Below are positions 17,942 to 27,357 of a stretch of 64,000 nt of DNA, in pieces. Within the stretch, counting starts at the first letter, position 1, and each line of letters opens with the position of its first letter. Below the pieces are notes generated by a model that was given only the letters and a program-made list of their open reading frames with translations, ran no database searches and had not been told where the DNA came from. Both the position numbers and the translations under genes were made by a program. Source of the DNA: Thiotrichales bacterium (GTDB lineage Bacteria; Pseudomonadota; Gammaproteobacteria; Beggiatoales; Beggiatoaceae); contig JADGDE010000001.1 of NCBI GenBank assembly GCA_016745035.1, positions 1,138,141 to 1,202,140 of the forward strand, written 5' to 3'.

Positions 17942-19441
17942 ATGTTTCCGCGCTATTTATTACTCAGTTTATTCTTTCTAGAAGCTATCGCGGTTTTGAG
18001 CTTGCTCGCTTATTTTACTATCAGCGACTTTGATGCCGATTATTTAGAAGCCCTGATGTTGCTACTCGCCGCACAAGCTGTGTTTATTGTGTTGCTGGCG
18101 GCAGGCTGGGTGCGTTATGCCCGCCAAACCCATTCTTTAGAAAAACAACTCAGTAATACTGTTAGCGCTCTGAAGTACCAGCAAAAAGAATATCAAAAAC
18201 AACTGACCCAACTACACCAACACGCCCAAGCGGCAAGCCAGAACACCGCCGATCCACGCCATAACAGCAGCCACTTTGATACCCGTCAACCCTTATATAG
18301 CCTTGCGACCTTGATGGAAACCATCAGTTCAGAAATTGATGAGCCACAAGTGCGGAGTTTATTTGATAAAACCCAGCAATCGGTGATTGCCCTCACAGGC
18401 TCCTTAGAAGCCTTATTGGATATTTCTCGTCTGAACTCTGGCGCGCTAGCACCTGAATTTAAGTCCTTTTCTTTGGTACATTTACTCAGTGATTTACAAA
18501 GCGAGTTTGATACCCAAGTTAAAGAGAAAAAGCTCAATTTTCATTTGGAAATCAACCAGCTTGAACAAATGCAGTTATACAGCGACCAAAAACTGTTAAT
18601 GCGGGTTTTAAGGCAAATTTTGCTCAATTCGCTCAAATTTACTTCTCAAGGACAAATCGAAATTCAATGCCAGCCTGCGCCTGAGGGCTTTGCCCAAGCC
18701 AAAGGTTTGGCAGCCAAATTCTCAGGGCAACATATTCGCGATTATATCGAAATCAATATTCGTGATACGGGCGCGGGGATTCAAGAAGTCCAACAAAAAG
18801 ATATTCTCGAAGCCCTACAAAAAGAAGCCTTGGCAGATGCTGGGCAAATTGATGGCTTAGGCTTGGGTTTAAGTATTGTCAAACGCTTGGCGGACTTATT
18901 GTATTTGCATGTCAATTTGCGCTCTCATGCGGGCTGGGGAACCACCTTTAGCCTGTCTGTGCCTATCTTGAGTCATGCTAAAAGCAGTAGCAGCCAAAAA
19001 ACAGATAAATTACCGAAAAACTCGGATGTGAAAGTGCTGGTGATAGAGGATGAATATGCCGTGCGGATTTTAACCTCAAAATTGCTTGAAGGTTGGGGTT
19101 ATGAAGTCATGGCCACCGATTCCACCGAACAAGCCTTGCAACAATTAGATAATACCGGTTTTATGCCGACCTTAATCGTCTCCGATTATCATCTCTATGA
19201 ACACACTGGGATTGAGGCGATCAAGACCATACAAACACATTTACGCAAAGATTTACCTGGTATGTTAGTCACAGGCAACCGCGAACAAGCCGTGATTGAT
19301 GCCGCAGAAGAATTGGGTTACAAAGTTCTACACAAACCGGTCAAACCTGAATATCTGCATCAATTGGTCAAAAGTTGTATTCAAACAGCGGTAATAGATG
19401 CACAACAATTCGATAGCTTATCTGGAAACTCTCAACCATGA
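17942..19441 (+). CDS. Membrane hybrid histidine kinase with C-terminal receiver
   Basis: The 499-residue protein has two N-terminal membrane helices (about 4-26 and 38-58), a coiled coil (60-95), and a dimerisation region. The HATPase domain shows N-box LLNSLKFT, G1 DTGAGI, and G2 GLGLGLSIVKRL. The receiver (about 362-480) has IEDE, phosphoacceptor VSDYH and lysine HKPVKP. The H-box reads SHFDTRQPL, whereas related kinases have SHDLRQPL. The histidine is therefore displaced by one residue and phenylalanine occupies its usual place. Either a small insertion is tolerated or the kinase is degenerate. Its last four bases overlap minC (ATGA), coupling signalling to division-site control. Confidence 0.88.
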   Translation: MFPRYLLLSLFFLEAIAVLSLLAYFTISDFDADYLEALMLLLAAQAVFIVLLAAGWVRYARQTHSLEKQLSNTVSALKYQQKEYQKQLTQLHQHAQAASQNTADPRHNSSHFDTRQPLYSLATLMETISSEIDEPQVRSLFDKTQQSVIALTGSLEALLDISRLNSGALAPEFKSFSLVHLLSDLQSEFDTQVKEKKLNFHLEINQLEQMQLYSDQKLLMRVLRQILLNSLKFTSQGQIEIQCQPAPEGFAQAKGLAAKFSGQHIRDYIEINIRDTGAGIQEVQQKDILEALQKEALADAGQIDGLGLGLSIVKRLADLLYLHVNLRSHAGWGTTFSLSVPILSHAKSSSSQKTDKLPKNSDVKVLVIEDEYAVRILTSKLLEGWGYEVMATDSTEQALQQLDNTGFMPTLIVSDYHLYEHTGIEAIKTIQTHLRKDLPGMLVTGNREQAVIDAAEELGYKVLHKPVKPEYLHQLVKSCIQTAVIDAQQFDSLSGNSQP

Positions 19442-20130
19442 GCCATAAGGATACCCCACCCACTCAAACCGCCTTTAATCTTAAAGGCAGTATGTTAACC
19501 ATCATGGTCTTGCAATTACATGAGACCAATTTAGCCGTTATTAGCGAGCAATTGCGCAGCAAAGTGGCACAAGCACCGGGTTTATTTGAAAACACGCCTT
19601 TAATTTTGGATTTATCCCATTTAAGTGATGGACAAGCAAGCTTGGACTGGCAAGCCTTATTAGACTTATTTCAAGCGCAAGGTTTTTTACCCATTGCTTA
19701 CAGTGGCGGCTCTTTGCACTGGCGCTCACAAATACAAGATTTGTCACTGCCTTGGTTTAATAGCCCCGTACAAGCAAATAAAAACGCCACGCCTACCCAT
19801 ATCCCTGCGAAAATTGTCCAGCAACCGGTACGCTCAGGACAACAACTGGTTGCCGAGGGCGATTTGATTATTTTGTCGATGGTAAGCCCCGGTGCTGAGG
19901 TACTTGCTGGCGGCAATATTCATGTCTATGGACCGTTGCATGGGCGGGCTTTGGCAGGCATTAATGGCGATGAACACGCGCGCATTTTTTGCCAAAAACT
20001 CGAAGCGGAATTGGTCTCGGTATCGGGGCAATATCAAATTCGTGATGAGCTGGATGAAAGCTGGTTTGGCAAAGCGGCACAAGTGTATCTGGAACAAGAT
20101 AACTTAAAAATACAATCTTTCGGCGTATAA
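19438..20130 (+). CDS. minC: Septum site-determining protein MinC
   Basis: The 230-residue protein has the two MinC domains. The N-terminal FtsZ-antagonist domain is about 10-105. The C-terminal beta-helix, from about 125, shows the conserved run VRSGQQLVAEGDLII, GAEVLAGGNIHVYGPLHGRA and CQKLEAELVSV. With MinD it blocks Z-ring assembly near the poles. It is translationally coupled to the hybrid kinase upstream and 145 bp from minD, so minD may also have its own promoter. Confidence 0.95.
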   Translation: MSHKDTPPTQTAFNLKGSMLTIMVLQLHETNLAVISEQLRSKVAQAPGLFENTPLILDLSHLSDGQASLDWQALLDLFQAQGFLPIAYSGGSLHWRSQIQDLSLPWFNSPVQANKNATPTHIPAKIVQQPVRSGQQLVAEGDLIILSMVSPGAEVLAGGNIHVYGPLHGRALAGINGDEHARIFCQKLEAELVSVSGQYQIRDELDESWFGKAAQVYLEQDNLKIQSFGV

Positions 20131-20275
20131 TGGACTTTTAATTGCGTTATGATAATAATTTACTTCCTATAATTTTTGTTGGATTTAATTTTGCTTTAAA
20201 GTTTTTCATGCATAATCTCAGTAATTATCAATCACTCACACCTTATGCAGATAAGGTCTATCTAAGGAAAATACA

Positions 20276-21085
20276 TTGAGCACTGTCATCGTTGTGACAT
20301 CAGGTAAAGGTGGGGTTGGCAAAACGACCACCAGTGCCGCATTTGCAACCGCACTTGCCCTTCGTGGACATAGCACCGTGGTGGTGGATTTTGATGTCGG
20401 CTTACGCAATCTTGATCTCATTATGGGTTGTGAACGCCGCGTGGTTTATGATTTTATCAATGTTATCAATGAAGAAGGCAACCTTAATCAAGCTTTAATC
20501 AAAGATAAGCGGGTAGAAAACCTTTATATTTTGCCAGCCTCGCAAACTCGGGATAAATCCGCCTTAACTCAGGTCGGCGTGACTCGAGTTATGGAAGCGC
20601 TCAAAGAACGCTTTGAATACATTGTCTGTGACTCCCCAGCCGGGATTGAACACGGCGCACAAATGGCGATGTATTTTGCCGATGTTGCCTTGATTGTCAC
20701 CAACCCGGAAGTTTCTTCGGTGCGTGATTCTGACCGCATTATTGGTATGTTAGCCAGTAAAACCTTAAGAGCCGAGCAAAGTTTAGATCCGGTCAAAGAA
20801 CACCTAATTATCAGCCGTTATGTCCCAGGACGGGTTAATAAAGGCGATATGTTAAGTGCGGATGATGTCCAAGATATTTTGGCGATTCCTCTACTTGGGG
20901 TCGTGCCTGAGTCGGATGCGGTGCTGAAAGCCTCGAATGAAGGCGTGCCTGTCACTTTTCAAGAAGACAGTGATGCTGGGCAAGCTTACCATGATATTAC
21001 TGCACGCTTTGTCGGAGAAGACAGACCACAGCGCTTTATCCAAGAGCAAAAAGGATTTTTCTCTCGTTTATTTCATCACCCTTAA
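20276..21085 (+). CDS. minD: Septum site-determining ATPase MinD
   Basis: The 269 residues have the deviant Walker A motif SGKGGVGKTTT near the N-terminus, switch sequence DSPAGIE, and a C-terminal amphipathic membrane-targeting helix (KGFFSRLFHH). The start must be the TTG at 20276: it follows AAGGA at a proper distance, and the protein begins STVIVVTSGKGG as in other MinD proteins. A TTG start may lower translation relative to MinE. The order minC-minD-minE is canonical. Confidence 0.97.
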   Translation: MSTVIVVTSGKGGVGKTTTSAAFATALALRGHSTVVVDFDVGLRNLDLIMGCERRVVYDFINVINEEGNLNQALIKDKRVENLYILPASQTRDKSALTQVGVTRVMEALKERFEYIVCDSPAGIEHGAQMAMYFADVALIVTNPEVSSVRDSDRIIGMLASKTLRAEQSLDPVKEHLIISRYVPGRVNKGDMLSADDVQDILAIPLLGVVPESDAVLKASNEGVPVTFQEDSDAGQAYHDITARFVGEDRPQRFIQEQKGFFSRLFHHP

Positions 21086-21100
21086 ACAAGGAAGGTGAGC

Positions 21101-21388
21101 ATGTCATTATTTGACCTATTAGGTATTAAACAAAAAAATAGCGCTTCCAAAGCCCGTGAGCGTTTAAAGATTATCGTTGCCCATGAAAGAGCGGCTAACC
21201 AAGCACAAATGGGTGCGCCCGATTATTTACCCTCCTTGCAACAAGAGCTGTTAGAAGTGGTGCGTAAATATGTTGATATAGCCGACGATCAAGTTAAAAT
21301 TTCTATGGAAAAACGCAATGAATTAGAAGTGTTGGAATTAAATATTGCTTTGACTGAAGCCGATAAAAATGATCTAAACGAGAACTAA
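21101..21388 (+). CDS. minE: Cell division topological specificity factor MinE
   Basis: The 95-residue protein starts MSLFDLLG, as is normal for MinE. The MinD-binding region is represented by [14 protein letters not shown], and the topological-specificity domain follows. I prefer ATG 21101, preceded by AGGAAGG, to the in-frame GTG at 21095. It stimulates MinD ATPase and drives pole-to-pole oscillation. sdhB begins one base after its stop codon. Confidence 0.96.
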   Translation: MSLFDLLGIKQKNSASKARERLKIIVAHERAANQAQMGAPDYLPSLQQELLEVVRKYVDIADDQVKISMEKRNELEVLELNIALTEADKNDLNEN

Positions 21389-21389
21389 A

Positions 21390-22172
21390 ATGGCAGAATT
21401 TCGCTTGCCTGCACATTCAGTGGTACAAAAAGGGGATTATCATTACGCTAAAGATGCTCAGCGTACACATACCCGTGTTGTGCAAGTATACCGCTGGCAA
21501 GCCGAAACACAGGCAAACCCACGCCTAGAACAATATGAAATTGACTTAGAACGCTGTGGACCGATGGTCTTAGATGCCCTGTTTTATATCAAAAACCACA
21601 TCGATCCGAGTTTTAGTTTTCGCCGTTCTTGTCGTGAGGGGGTGTGTGGCTCTTGTGCGATGCAAATTAACGGCGGCAATACCCTCGCTTGCACCCAAGC
21701 CTTAAGTGACCTAGCCGACCCGGTCCAAGTTTACCCCCTACCGCATATGGCCGTGATGAAAGACTTGGTGGTCGATTTAAGTCATTTTTATGCCCAATAC
21801 AGCAGTATTCGACCGTGGTTACAAAGTGATGTCCAAGCCCACCCCGACAAAGAGCGTTTGCAATCCAAGCAAGAGCGTTTACGTTTAGATGGCTTATACG
21901 AATGTATTTTGTGTGCTTGTTGCTCCACCAGTTGTCCAAGTTATTGGTGGAACAGTGATAAATTTTTAGGTCCTGCAATCTTGTTACAATTACAGCGCTG
22001 GTTACAAGACAGCCGCGATGATTACACTGGCGCAAGACTCGATAGCGTTGAGGACAGTTACCGCCTTTATCGTTGCCATACCATTCTCAACTGCACCAAT
22101 ACCTGTCCCAAAGGCTTAAACCCAGGACAGGCGATTTCTAGTATTAAACGCCAAATTGCTTTGCGAAAATGA
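21390..22172 (+). CDS. sdhB: Succinate dehydrogenase/fumarate reductase iron-sulfur subunit
   Basis: The 260-residue protein shows all three cluster-binding regions: [2Fe-2S] in CREGVCGSC followed by ACTQAL, [4Fe-4S] in [12 protein letters not shown], and [3Fe-4S] in [14 protein letters not shown]. It carries electrons from the flavoprotein SdhA to quinone. No sdhA, sdhC or sdhD lies nearby. The gene directly follows minE with no space for a promoter. The N-terminal stretch of about 30 residues before the ferredoxin fold is longer than in E. coli SdhB. Confidence 0.95.
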   Translation: MAEFRLPAHSVVQKGDYHYAKDAQRTHTRVVQVYRWQAETQANPRLEQYEIDLERCGPMVLDALFYIKNHIDPSFSFRRSCREGVCGSCAMQINGGNTLACTQALSDLADPVQVYPLPHMAVMKDLVVDLSHFYAQYSSIRPWLQSDVQAHPDKERLQSKQERLRLDGLYECILCACCSTSCPSYWWNSDKFLGPAILLQLQRWLQDSRDDYTGARLDSVEDSYRLYRCHTILNCTNTCPKGLNPGQAISSIKRQIALRK

Positions 22173-22235
22173 GGCAATTTTTGCCTAGATTGGGTATGAT
22201 TGCCGCATTCTAAAAAAACATAGGAACCCCACCTT

Positions 22236-24212
22236 ATGCCGCGTATTTCTCGTTTTTTAGTCGCTTATTTTTGCTGGCTATCAAGTCTTAGTCTTGGATT
22301 ACAGGCACAAGAAGTCACGCTTAACCTCAAAGGCGTAGAAATCGAAGCCTTGGTGCAAATGGTTGCCGATGTCACCGGTAAAAACTTTGTCATCGACGAG
22401 CGTGTTAAGGGCAAAGTCACGGTGATTTCTAGTCAAGCTATGGACGAAACCGCACTGTATAACACCTTTGTATCGGTCTTAAGTGTGCATGGCTATGCGG
22501 CAGTCCCAGCGGGCAATGTGGTCAAAATTGTCCCCGAAGCGGTGGCAAAAACCGGCTATACGCCTGTAAATGGTGCAGGCAGTGGCGATGACTTAGTGAC
22601 CCAAATTGTTAAAGTCAAACACCTCAAAGCTGGACAGCTGATCCCAATTTTACGCCCCTTAGTACCACAACAAGGACACCTTGCCTCTCCACCTGACAGC
22701 AATATTTTGATTATTTCTGACCGGGCTGCCAATGTGCAACGCTTACTGAAAATTATTCGCCGCATTGATATTGCCCCCCAAAATGAAGTCGAGGTGATGA
22801 TGCTCTCTCATGCGCCAGCACGTGAGGTGGTACGGATTATTAACGGACTGAAACAAAAAACGGCTGCGGAAAAGAGCGCAATAGGGGGGCAACAATTAAT
22901 TGCCGATGAACGTACCAACAGCATTTTAATCAATGGCAGTGCGAAAGAACGGCTAAAAATTAAAACCCTGATCAGCCACCTAGACACGCCACTAGAGACT
23001 GTCGGCAATACCCAAGTGATTTATTTACGCTATGCCAAAGCAGCTGAACTTGCAGACATTCTCAAAGGCATGGTCGGCTCAAGTAGCGCTGGCGGAGCAA
23101 AAGCCACTAAAGCGCTTGGCACAAGCCATACCGGTGCAGGCACACAAGCGGTGAACACCCAAGTCCAAGCCGATAATGCTACCAATAGCCTGATTATCAC
23201 CGCCGCCCCAGATGTTTTATTATCTCTGAAATCCGTGATTGATAAACTCGATATTCGCCGTGCGCAAGTATTGGTTGAGGCGATTATTGTTGAATTGACC
23301 CTGAATAAAAGTAAAGAGCTGGGCGTACAATGGATACTTGATGGGTCTAATAGCAACAGCGTGCCTGTCGGTGTGGTCAATTTTAGTAATGCTGGTTCTG
23401 GGATTTTGGACTTGGCCAGCAATGCCTTAAGCAATACCGTGCCCACGGGCAATAAAGGCGGGGTCTTAGGCTTAGGTAACTATGGCGCGGGCAATAAAAT
23501 CAATTTTGGTGTGTTATTACAAGCCCTAGCGGCCGACAGTGAGGCGAATATTTTATCCACACCGTCTTTAGTGACGCTGGATAATCAAGAAGCGGAAATT
23601 CATGTGGGGCAAAACGTGCCTTTTGTTACCGGGCAATATACCAACACAGGTGCTGCCACTGGGGCAACAAATCCATTTCAAACCATCAAACGTGAAGATA
23701 TAGGGATTAAATTACGGGTAAAACCGCAAATCAATGCGGGCAGCAGTATTTTGTTAGAAATCGACCAAGAAGTCTCCAGCTTAGCCCCTAGCTCGGTCAG
23801 TACCACCGACATTGTCACCGATAACCGCGAGTTGCGCACCACGATCATGGTTGAAGACGGGCAAATGGTGATTTTAGGTGGTTTAATGACGGAAGACTTG
23901 AGTGATACCGAGCAAAAAGTCCCAGGTCTTGGTGATATTCCGCTGTTAGGCAACTTATTTAAGGCGCAAAACACCCGCAAGAATAAACGTAATTTGATGA
24001 TATTTTTACATCCACGGATTTTACGTGATGATGCCAGTGAGCGCGAAATCACCCACGGCAAATATCAATCCATGCGCCAGCAACAATTAAAGCAAAAACA
24101 AGCAGCGGATTTTCTTTTAGATGAGGAAAATATTCCGGTATTGCCGAAACTCAATGAATTGCTCAGTGTCCTGCCCGGCGAACAACAAGCCATACCGATG
24201 TTGTTAGACTAA
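22236..24212 (+). CDS. gspD: Type II secretion system secretin GspD
   Basis: The 658-residue protein has a signal peptide (ending near LGLQA), then an N0 domain (LNLKGVEIEALVQMVADVTG), N1-N3 repeats (for example VRIINGLKQ), and the C-terminal secretin core (VEAIIVELTLNK, LSTPSLVTLDNQEAEIHVGQ, VEDGQMVILGGLM, VPGLGDIPLLGNLF). It forms the outer-membrane channel for folded exoproteins. No other gsp gene follows, so it is separated from the rest of the system. The secreted hydrolases in this window are possible cargo, which is inference. Confidence 0.95.
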   Translation: MPRISRFLVAYFCWLSSLSLGLQAQEVTLNLKGVEIEALVQMVADVTGKNFVIDERVKGKVTVISSQAMDETALYNTFVSVLSVHGYAAVPAGNVVKIVPEAVAKTGYTPVNGAGSGDDLVTQIVKVKHLKAGQLIPILRPLVPQQGHLASPPDSNILIISDRAANVQRLLKIIRRIDIAPQNEVEVMMLSHAPAREVVRIINGLKQKTAAEKSAIGGQQLIADERTNSILINGSAKERLKIKTLISHLDTPLETVGNTQVIYLRYAKAAELADILKGMVGSSSAGGAKATKALGTSHTGAGTQAVNTQVQADNATNSLIITAAPDVLLSLKSVIDKLDIRRAQVLVEAIIVELTLNKSKELGVQWILDGSNSNSVPVGVVNFSNAGSGILDLASNALSNTVPTGNKGGVLGLGNYGAGNKINFGVLLQALAADSEANILSTPSLVTLDNQEAEIHVGQNVPFVTGQYTNTGAATGATNPFQTIKREDIGIKLRVKPQINAGSSILLEIDQEVSSLAPSSVSTTDIVTDNRELRTTIMVEDGQMVILGGLMTEDLSDTEQKVPGLGDIPLLGNLFKAQNTRKNKRNLMIFLHPRILRDDASEREITHGKYQSMRQQQLKQKQAADFLLDEENIPVLPKLNELLSVLPGEQQAIPMLLD

Positions 24213-24240
24213 AATCTGTGATAACGCTAGAAGCACCAAC

Positions 24241-24275
24241 GGCTTTAGCCACGCCCAAACGGGACTAAAGTCCCG
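24241..24275. repeat. Short palindromic pair downstream of gspD
   Basis: Two hairpins lie close together: GGCTTTAGCC (24241-24250) and CGGGACT-aa-AGTCCCG (24260-24275). They may act as a transcript end for gspD or be a dispersed palindromic repeat. No T-run follows, so a simple rho-independent terminator is not supported. Confidence 0.5.
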
Positions 24276-24313
24276 CCTCCATTATTGGTATCATAATTGG
24301 GTAAGGATGAGAT

Positions 24314-25087
24314 TTATAAGCGAATTTTCGGAATTTGATAATTTTCTTGAGTTATTAAGTCCAAACCGCACGGGGTATTTTCAACCCAGTTGATAAACTT
24401 ATCCACCATGTCTTTGCCATGAAATGGGCGACCGTGTTGCGGCACAATCCACTCAATATCAAGTTCCCTAACCATGTTTGCCCAAAATTTACCTACCTTT
24501 TGCCCACTCATATAACGTCTGTGGAAAGGTTCCATTTTTGAGATGTGTAATTCAAAATTATCCACGGGTTTATCCGCATCAAAATGAACCATCGACGCGC
24601 CCAAGTCTCCTGAGAATAAAATCTTGGAAAGAGGGTCATAAAACTGGAAATTACCTTCAGAATGTAGAAAATGTGCAGGCAAAGCATAGAGCGAGTGTCC
24701 ACTCCCCATATCAATTCGCATCCCTTCATCAGGAATCCCGATTAAACGATCTTTCATATCGGCTTTGGGGGCAAAATGTGGAATAAATTTTTCCCACAGC
24801 TTGGGCACAATAATTTTACAATTACTGCCTAGCAACCACTGGTTTAGTGAGGAAATAATATCTGGGTCTTGGTGAGAGCCAACCACATACTCAAGTTCCT
24901 TGCCCATCAAATGGCGGTAAGAGGCGGCGTAAAGACTATTAAAACTTAAATCACCACCTGGATCGAGCAGGACAGAGTGCTGCTCATTGACAATCAAAAA
25001 CTGGTTTGATTGGATGCCGTCGCCGTCGATGAGGTCATAAAAACCGACGCAAAGGTGTTCCCCTTCTTTGTAAAATTCAACAGGCAT
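24314..25087 (-). CDS. Oxygen-binding di-iron (ODP-type) metallo-beta-lactamase-fold protein
   Basis: The 257 residues form a metallo-beta-lactamase fold of the flavodiiron class without a flavodoxin domain. Metal-site segments in order are SHQDPDIISSL, PAHFLHSEGNF, FSGDLGASM and PQHGRPF. The HxDxD-like first motif differs from the HxHxDH of hydrolases and matches di-iron members that bind or reduce oxygen. Relatives serve as oxygen sensors or oxygen reductases; the partner here is unknown. It is divergent from fadD across 188 bp. Confidence 0.75.
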   Translation of the reverse strand: MPVEFYKEGEHLCVGFYDLIDGDGIQSNQFLIVNEQHSVLLDPGGDLSFNSLYAASYRHLMGKELEYVVGSHQDPDIISSLNQWLLGSNCKIIVPKLWEKFIPHFAPKADMKDRLIGIPDEGMRIDMGSGHSLYALPAHFLHSEGNFQFYDPLSKILFSGDLGASMVHFDADKPVDNFELHISKMEPFHRRYMSGQKVGKFWANMVRELDIEWIVPQHGRPFHGKDMVDKFINWVENTPCGLDLITQENYQIPKIRL

Positions 25088-25275
25088 AAAAACTCCATTT
25101 TTTCGAATAAAGCCAAGCTATCATCACAGCGGAAACAAAAGCACGTTACTTTTATTCCTGTGTTGGGGACATATTTTTTTAAAACCAGCGAGAGAACTTG
25201 ACCTTGGTGCTATTCAAAGCCCATTGTAATCTCTATACTAAGCACTGATACGCGTTCTTTCAGGGCTAGAGGATT

Positions 25276-26958
25276 ATGGATAAAATATGGTTAAAACAAT
25301 ATCCTAACGATGTACCTACCGACATTGATTTAACAGCTTATACTTCATTGGTGCATTGGTTTGAACACGTTTGTCAGCAACACGCGGACAAAAGCGCATT
25401 TCGTAACTTTGGGAAAGAGATCAGCTATCGAGAGCTTCGGGTTCTCAGTCAACAGCTAGCAGCCTATTTTCAAGTCTCTCTGGGTTTGAAAAAAGGGGAC
25501 AGGGTTGCAGTCATGATGCCTAACCTATTGCAATATCCCATTGTTATTTTCGCTATATTGCAAGCCGGGGGGATTGTTGTCAATACAAATCCTTTATATA
25601 CCCCCAGAGAATTAAAGCATCAGCTCAATGACGCTGGGGTGCGAATTCTAATCGTTGCTGAAAATTTTGCTGATACCGTTGATAAAGTGCAGGCAGAAAC
25701 CGTACTTGAACACATTATTACGACCCAAATCGGAGACTTACTCGGTGTTAAAGGCTTTTTATTAGACACCTATTTACGTTATATCAAAGGTCAAATTCCC
25801 TCATTCAATTTTCAGCACATGCCCCTGAAAACCGCTTTAGATAAGGGTAAACAACTCAGTTTTAGCCCGGTTTCCTTAGAGCAAAATGATTTAGCTTTTT
25901 TACAATACACAGGCGGGACAACCGGGGTGGCTAAAGGTGCAATGCTAGCTCACCGTAATTTACTCGCCAATATTCTCCAAGCCCATCATTGGATCAAATC
26001 GGAATTACGTCCAACATACGAGGGGCCAGAGGTCATTATCACCGCTTTGCCGCTTTATCATATCTTTTCGCTGACGGCTAATTGTTTTACCTTTATGTAT
26101 GTCGGCGGTTTAAATGTGCTGATTACCAACCCGCGTGACTTAAAGGGGATGATAAAAACCCTAGGCCAAACACCTTTTACCGCCTTTACTGGTGTGAATA
26201 CCTTATTCAATGCCTTAGTACAGCGTGAGGCATTTCGACAACTTGATTTTAAACATTTGCGTATTTGCTTAGGTGGGGGCAGCAGCGTGCAAGCTGAAGT
26301 CGCTAAAGCCTGGCAAGCCTGTACGGGGGTTCCTTTACTAGAAGCTTATGGCATGACCGAAACCTCACCAGCGGTGTGTATTAACCTCATGACTGGCAAA
26401 CGTTTTAATGGCAGCATTGGGCTGCCGATTCCCAGCACCGAGGTCAGTATTCAAGATGATGAGGGGCAATTACTCCCGCTTGGAGAAAAAGGCGAGTTAT
26501 GTGTTAAAGGGCCGCAAGTGATGCAAGGCTATTGGCAACGCCCTGAGGATACGAAAGAGACCATTGTCGATGGTTGGCTTCACAGTGGCGATATTGCCAT
26601 CATGAATGAAGAAGGCTTTGTGCGTATTGTGGATAGAAAAAAAGATATGATTTTAGTCTCTGGCTTCAATGTCTATCCTAATGAAGTGGAAGCCGAGGCG
26701 GTGACGCATCCAGAGGTAGTTGAAGCGGCAGCGGTGGGCTTGGCTGATGAACGCACGGGCGAGCGCGTGTGTTTATGTGTGGTCAGCAGCAATCCAGACT
26801 TGGATGCCAAAACATTGCGGGCATATTGCAAAGAGCGACTAACCGCTTATAAAGTACCAAAACAAATCGAATTTTATAGCAGTTTGCCTAAAAGCAATGT
26901 CGGTAAAATTTTACGCCGCGAGATTAAAGAACAATTGCTTAACCAGGGGTCGACATAG
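25276..26958 (+). CDS. fadD: Long-chain fatty acid-CoA ligase
   Basis: This 560-residue enzyme of the ANL superfamily contains the AMP-binding P-loop YTGGTTGVAKGA, the A5 motif YGMTET, the A7/A8 region GWLHSGDIA and RKKDMILVSGFNVYPNEVE, and the catalytic lysine near the end in SNVGKILRRE. It activates fatty acids to acyl-CoA for degradation or lipid synthesis. AGGGCTAGAGG precedes the ATG. It is a single gene between divergent and convergent neighbours. Confidence 0.95.
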   Translation: MDKIWLKQYPNDVPTDIDLTAYTSLVHWFEHVCQQHADKSAFRNFGKEISYRELRVLSQQLAAYFQVSLGLKKGDRVAVMMPNLLQYPIVIFAILQAGGIVVNTNPLYTPRELKHQLNDAGVRILIVAENFADTVDKVQAETVLEHIITTQIGDLLGVKGFLLDTYLRYIKGQIPSFNFQHMPLKTALDKGKQLSFSPVSLEQNDLAFLQYTGGTTGVAKGAMLAHRNLLANILQAHHWIKSELRPTYEGPEVIITALPLYHIFSLTANCFTFMYVGGLNVLITNPRDLKGMIKTLGQTPFTAFTGVNTLFNALVQREAFRQLDFKHLRICLGGGSSVQAEVAKAWQACTGVPLLEAYGMTETSPAVCINLMTGKRFNGSIGLPIPSTEVSIQDDEGQLLPLGEKGELCVKGPQVMQGYWQRPEDTKETIVDGWLHSGDIAIMNEEGFVRIVDRKKDMILVSGFNVYPNEVEAEAVTHPEVVEAAAVGLADERTGERVCLCVVSSNPDLDAKTLRAYCKERLTAYKVPKQIEFYSSLPKSNVGKILRREIKEQLLNQGST

Positions 26959-27021
26959 TATTTATTCTTCGCTATCGCTCAGAAAACCAACAATATCTCA
27001 CGGCTAAGTGATTGATTATTT

Positions 27022-27279
27022 TTACTTAGCCAATAAAGGCTCTAAGTCACCGGCTTCATCTAAGGCTTTGAGATCATCAAAGCCACCGACATGGTAATCA
27101 TCGATAAAAATTTGGGGAACTGTACGGCGCTTGCTACGCTCCATCATGATCCGCATTTGCTCATGATCTTGGTCAATCATAATCTTTTCATCAATATTGA
27201 CCCCTTTACTGTGTAAAAGCTGTTCAGCACGCACGCAATAAGGACAAAAGCGGGTGGAATACATGAGAATTTTTGCCAT
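27022..27279 (-). CDS. grxC: Glutaredoxin 3
   Basis: The 85-residue thioredoxin-fold protein has the dithiol CPYC active site at about residues 12-15 and the TVPQIF cis-proline loop for glutathione binding. It reduces disulfides using glutathione. AAAGG precedes the start. It follows the small 27358 gene but is separated from it by a strong terminator, so it has its own promoter in that short gap or is read through weakly. Confidence 0.95.
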   Translation of the reverse strand: MAKILMYSTRFCPYCVRAEQLLHSKGVNIDEKIMIDQDHEQMRIMMERSKRRTVPQIFIDDYHVGGFDDLKALDEAGDLEPLLAK

Positions 27280-27302
27280 GATAATACCTTTAAACGCGAG
27301 TT

Positions 27303-27332
27303 AAAAAAAAACCGGCAAGTTGCCGGTTTTTT
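27303..27332 (-). terminator. Rho-independent terminator, nearly symmetrical
   Basis: The stem AACCGGCAA/TTGCCGGTT is flanked by A-runs and T-runs. Read on the minus strand it is a GC-rich hairpin followed by eight or more T residues, directly after the small acidic protein gene. It would also work on the plus strand. Confidence 0.85.
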
Positions 27333-27357
27333 CAAGAGACTGTTTGTCAACAGTACC

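Noticed and set aside
23030..23452. 140-residue antisense frame inside gspD
   Set aside because: Shadow of the strongly supported secretin; composition has no protein family features.
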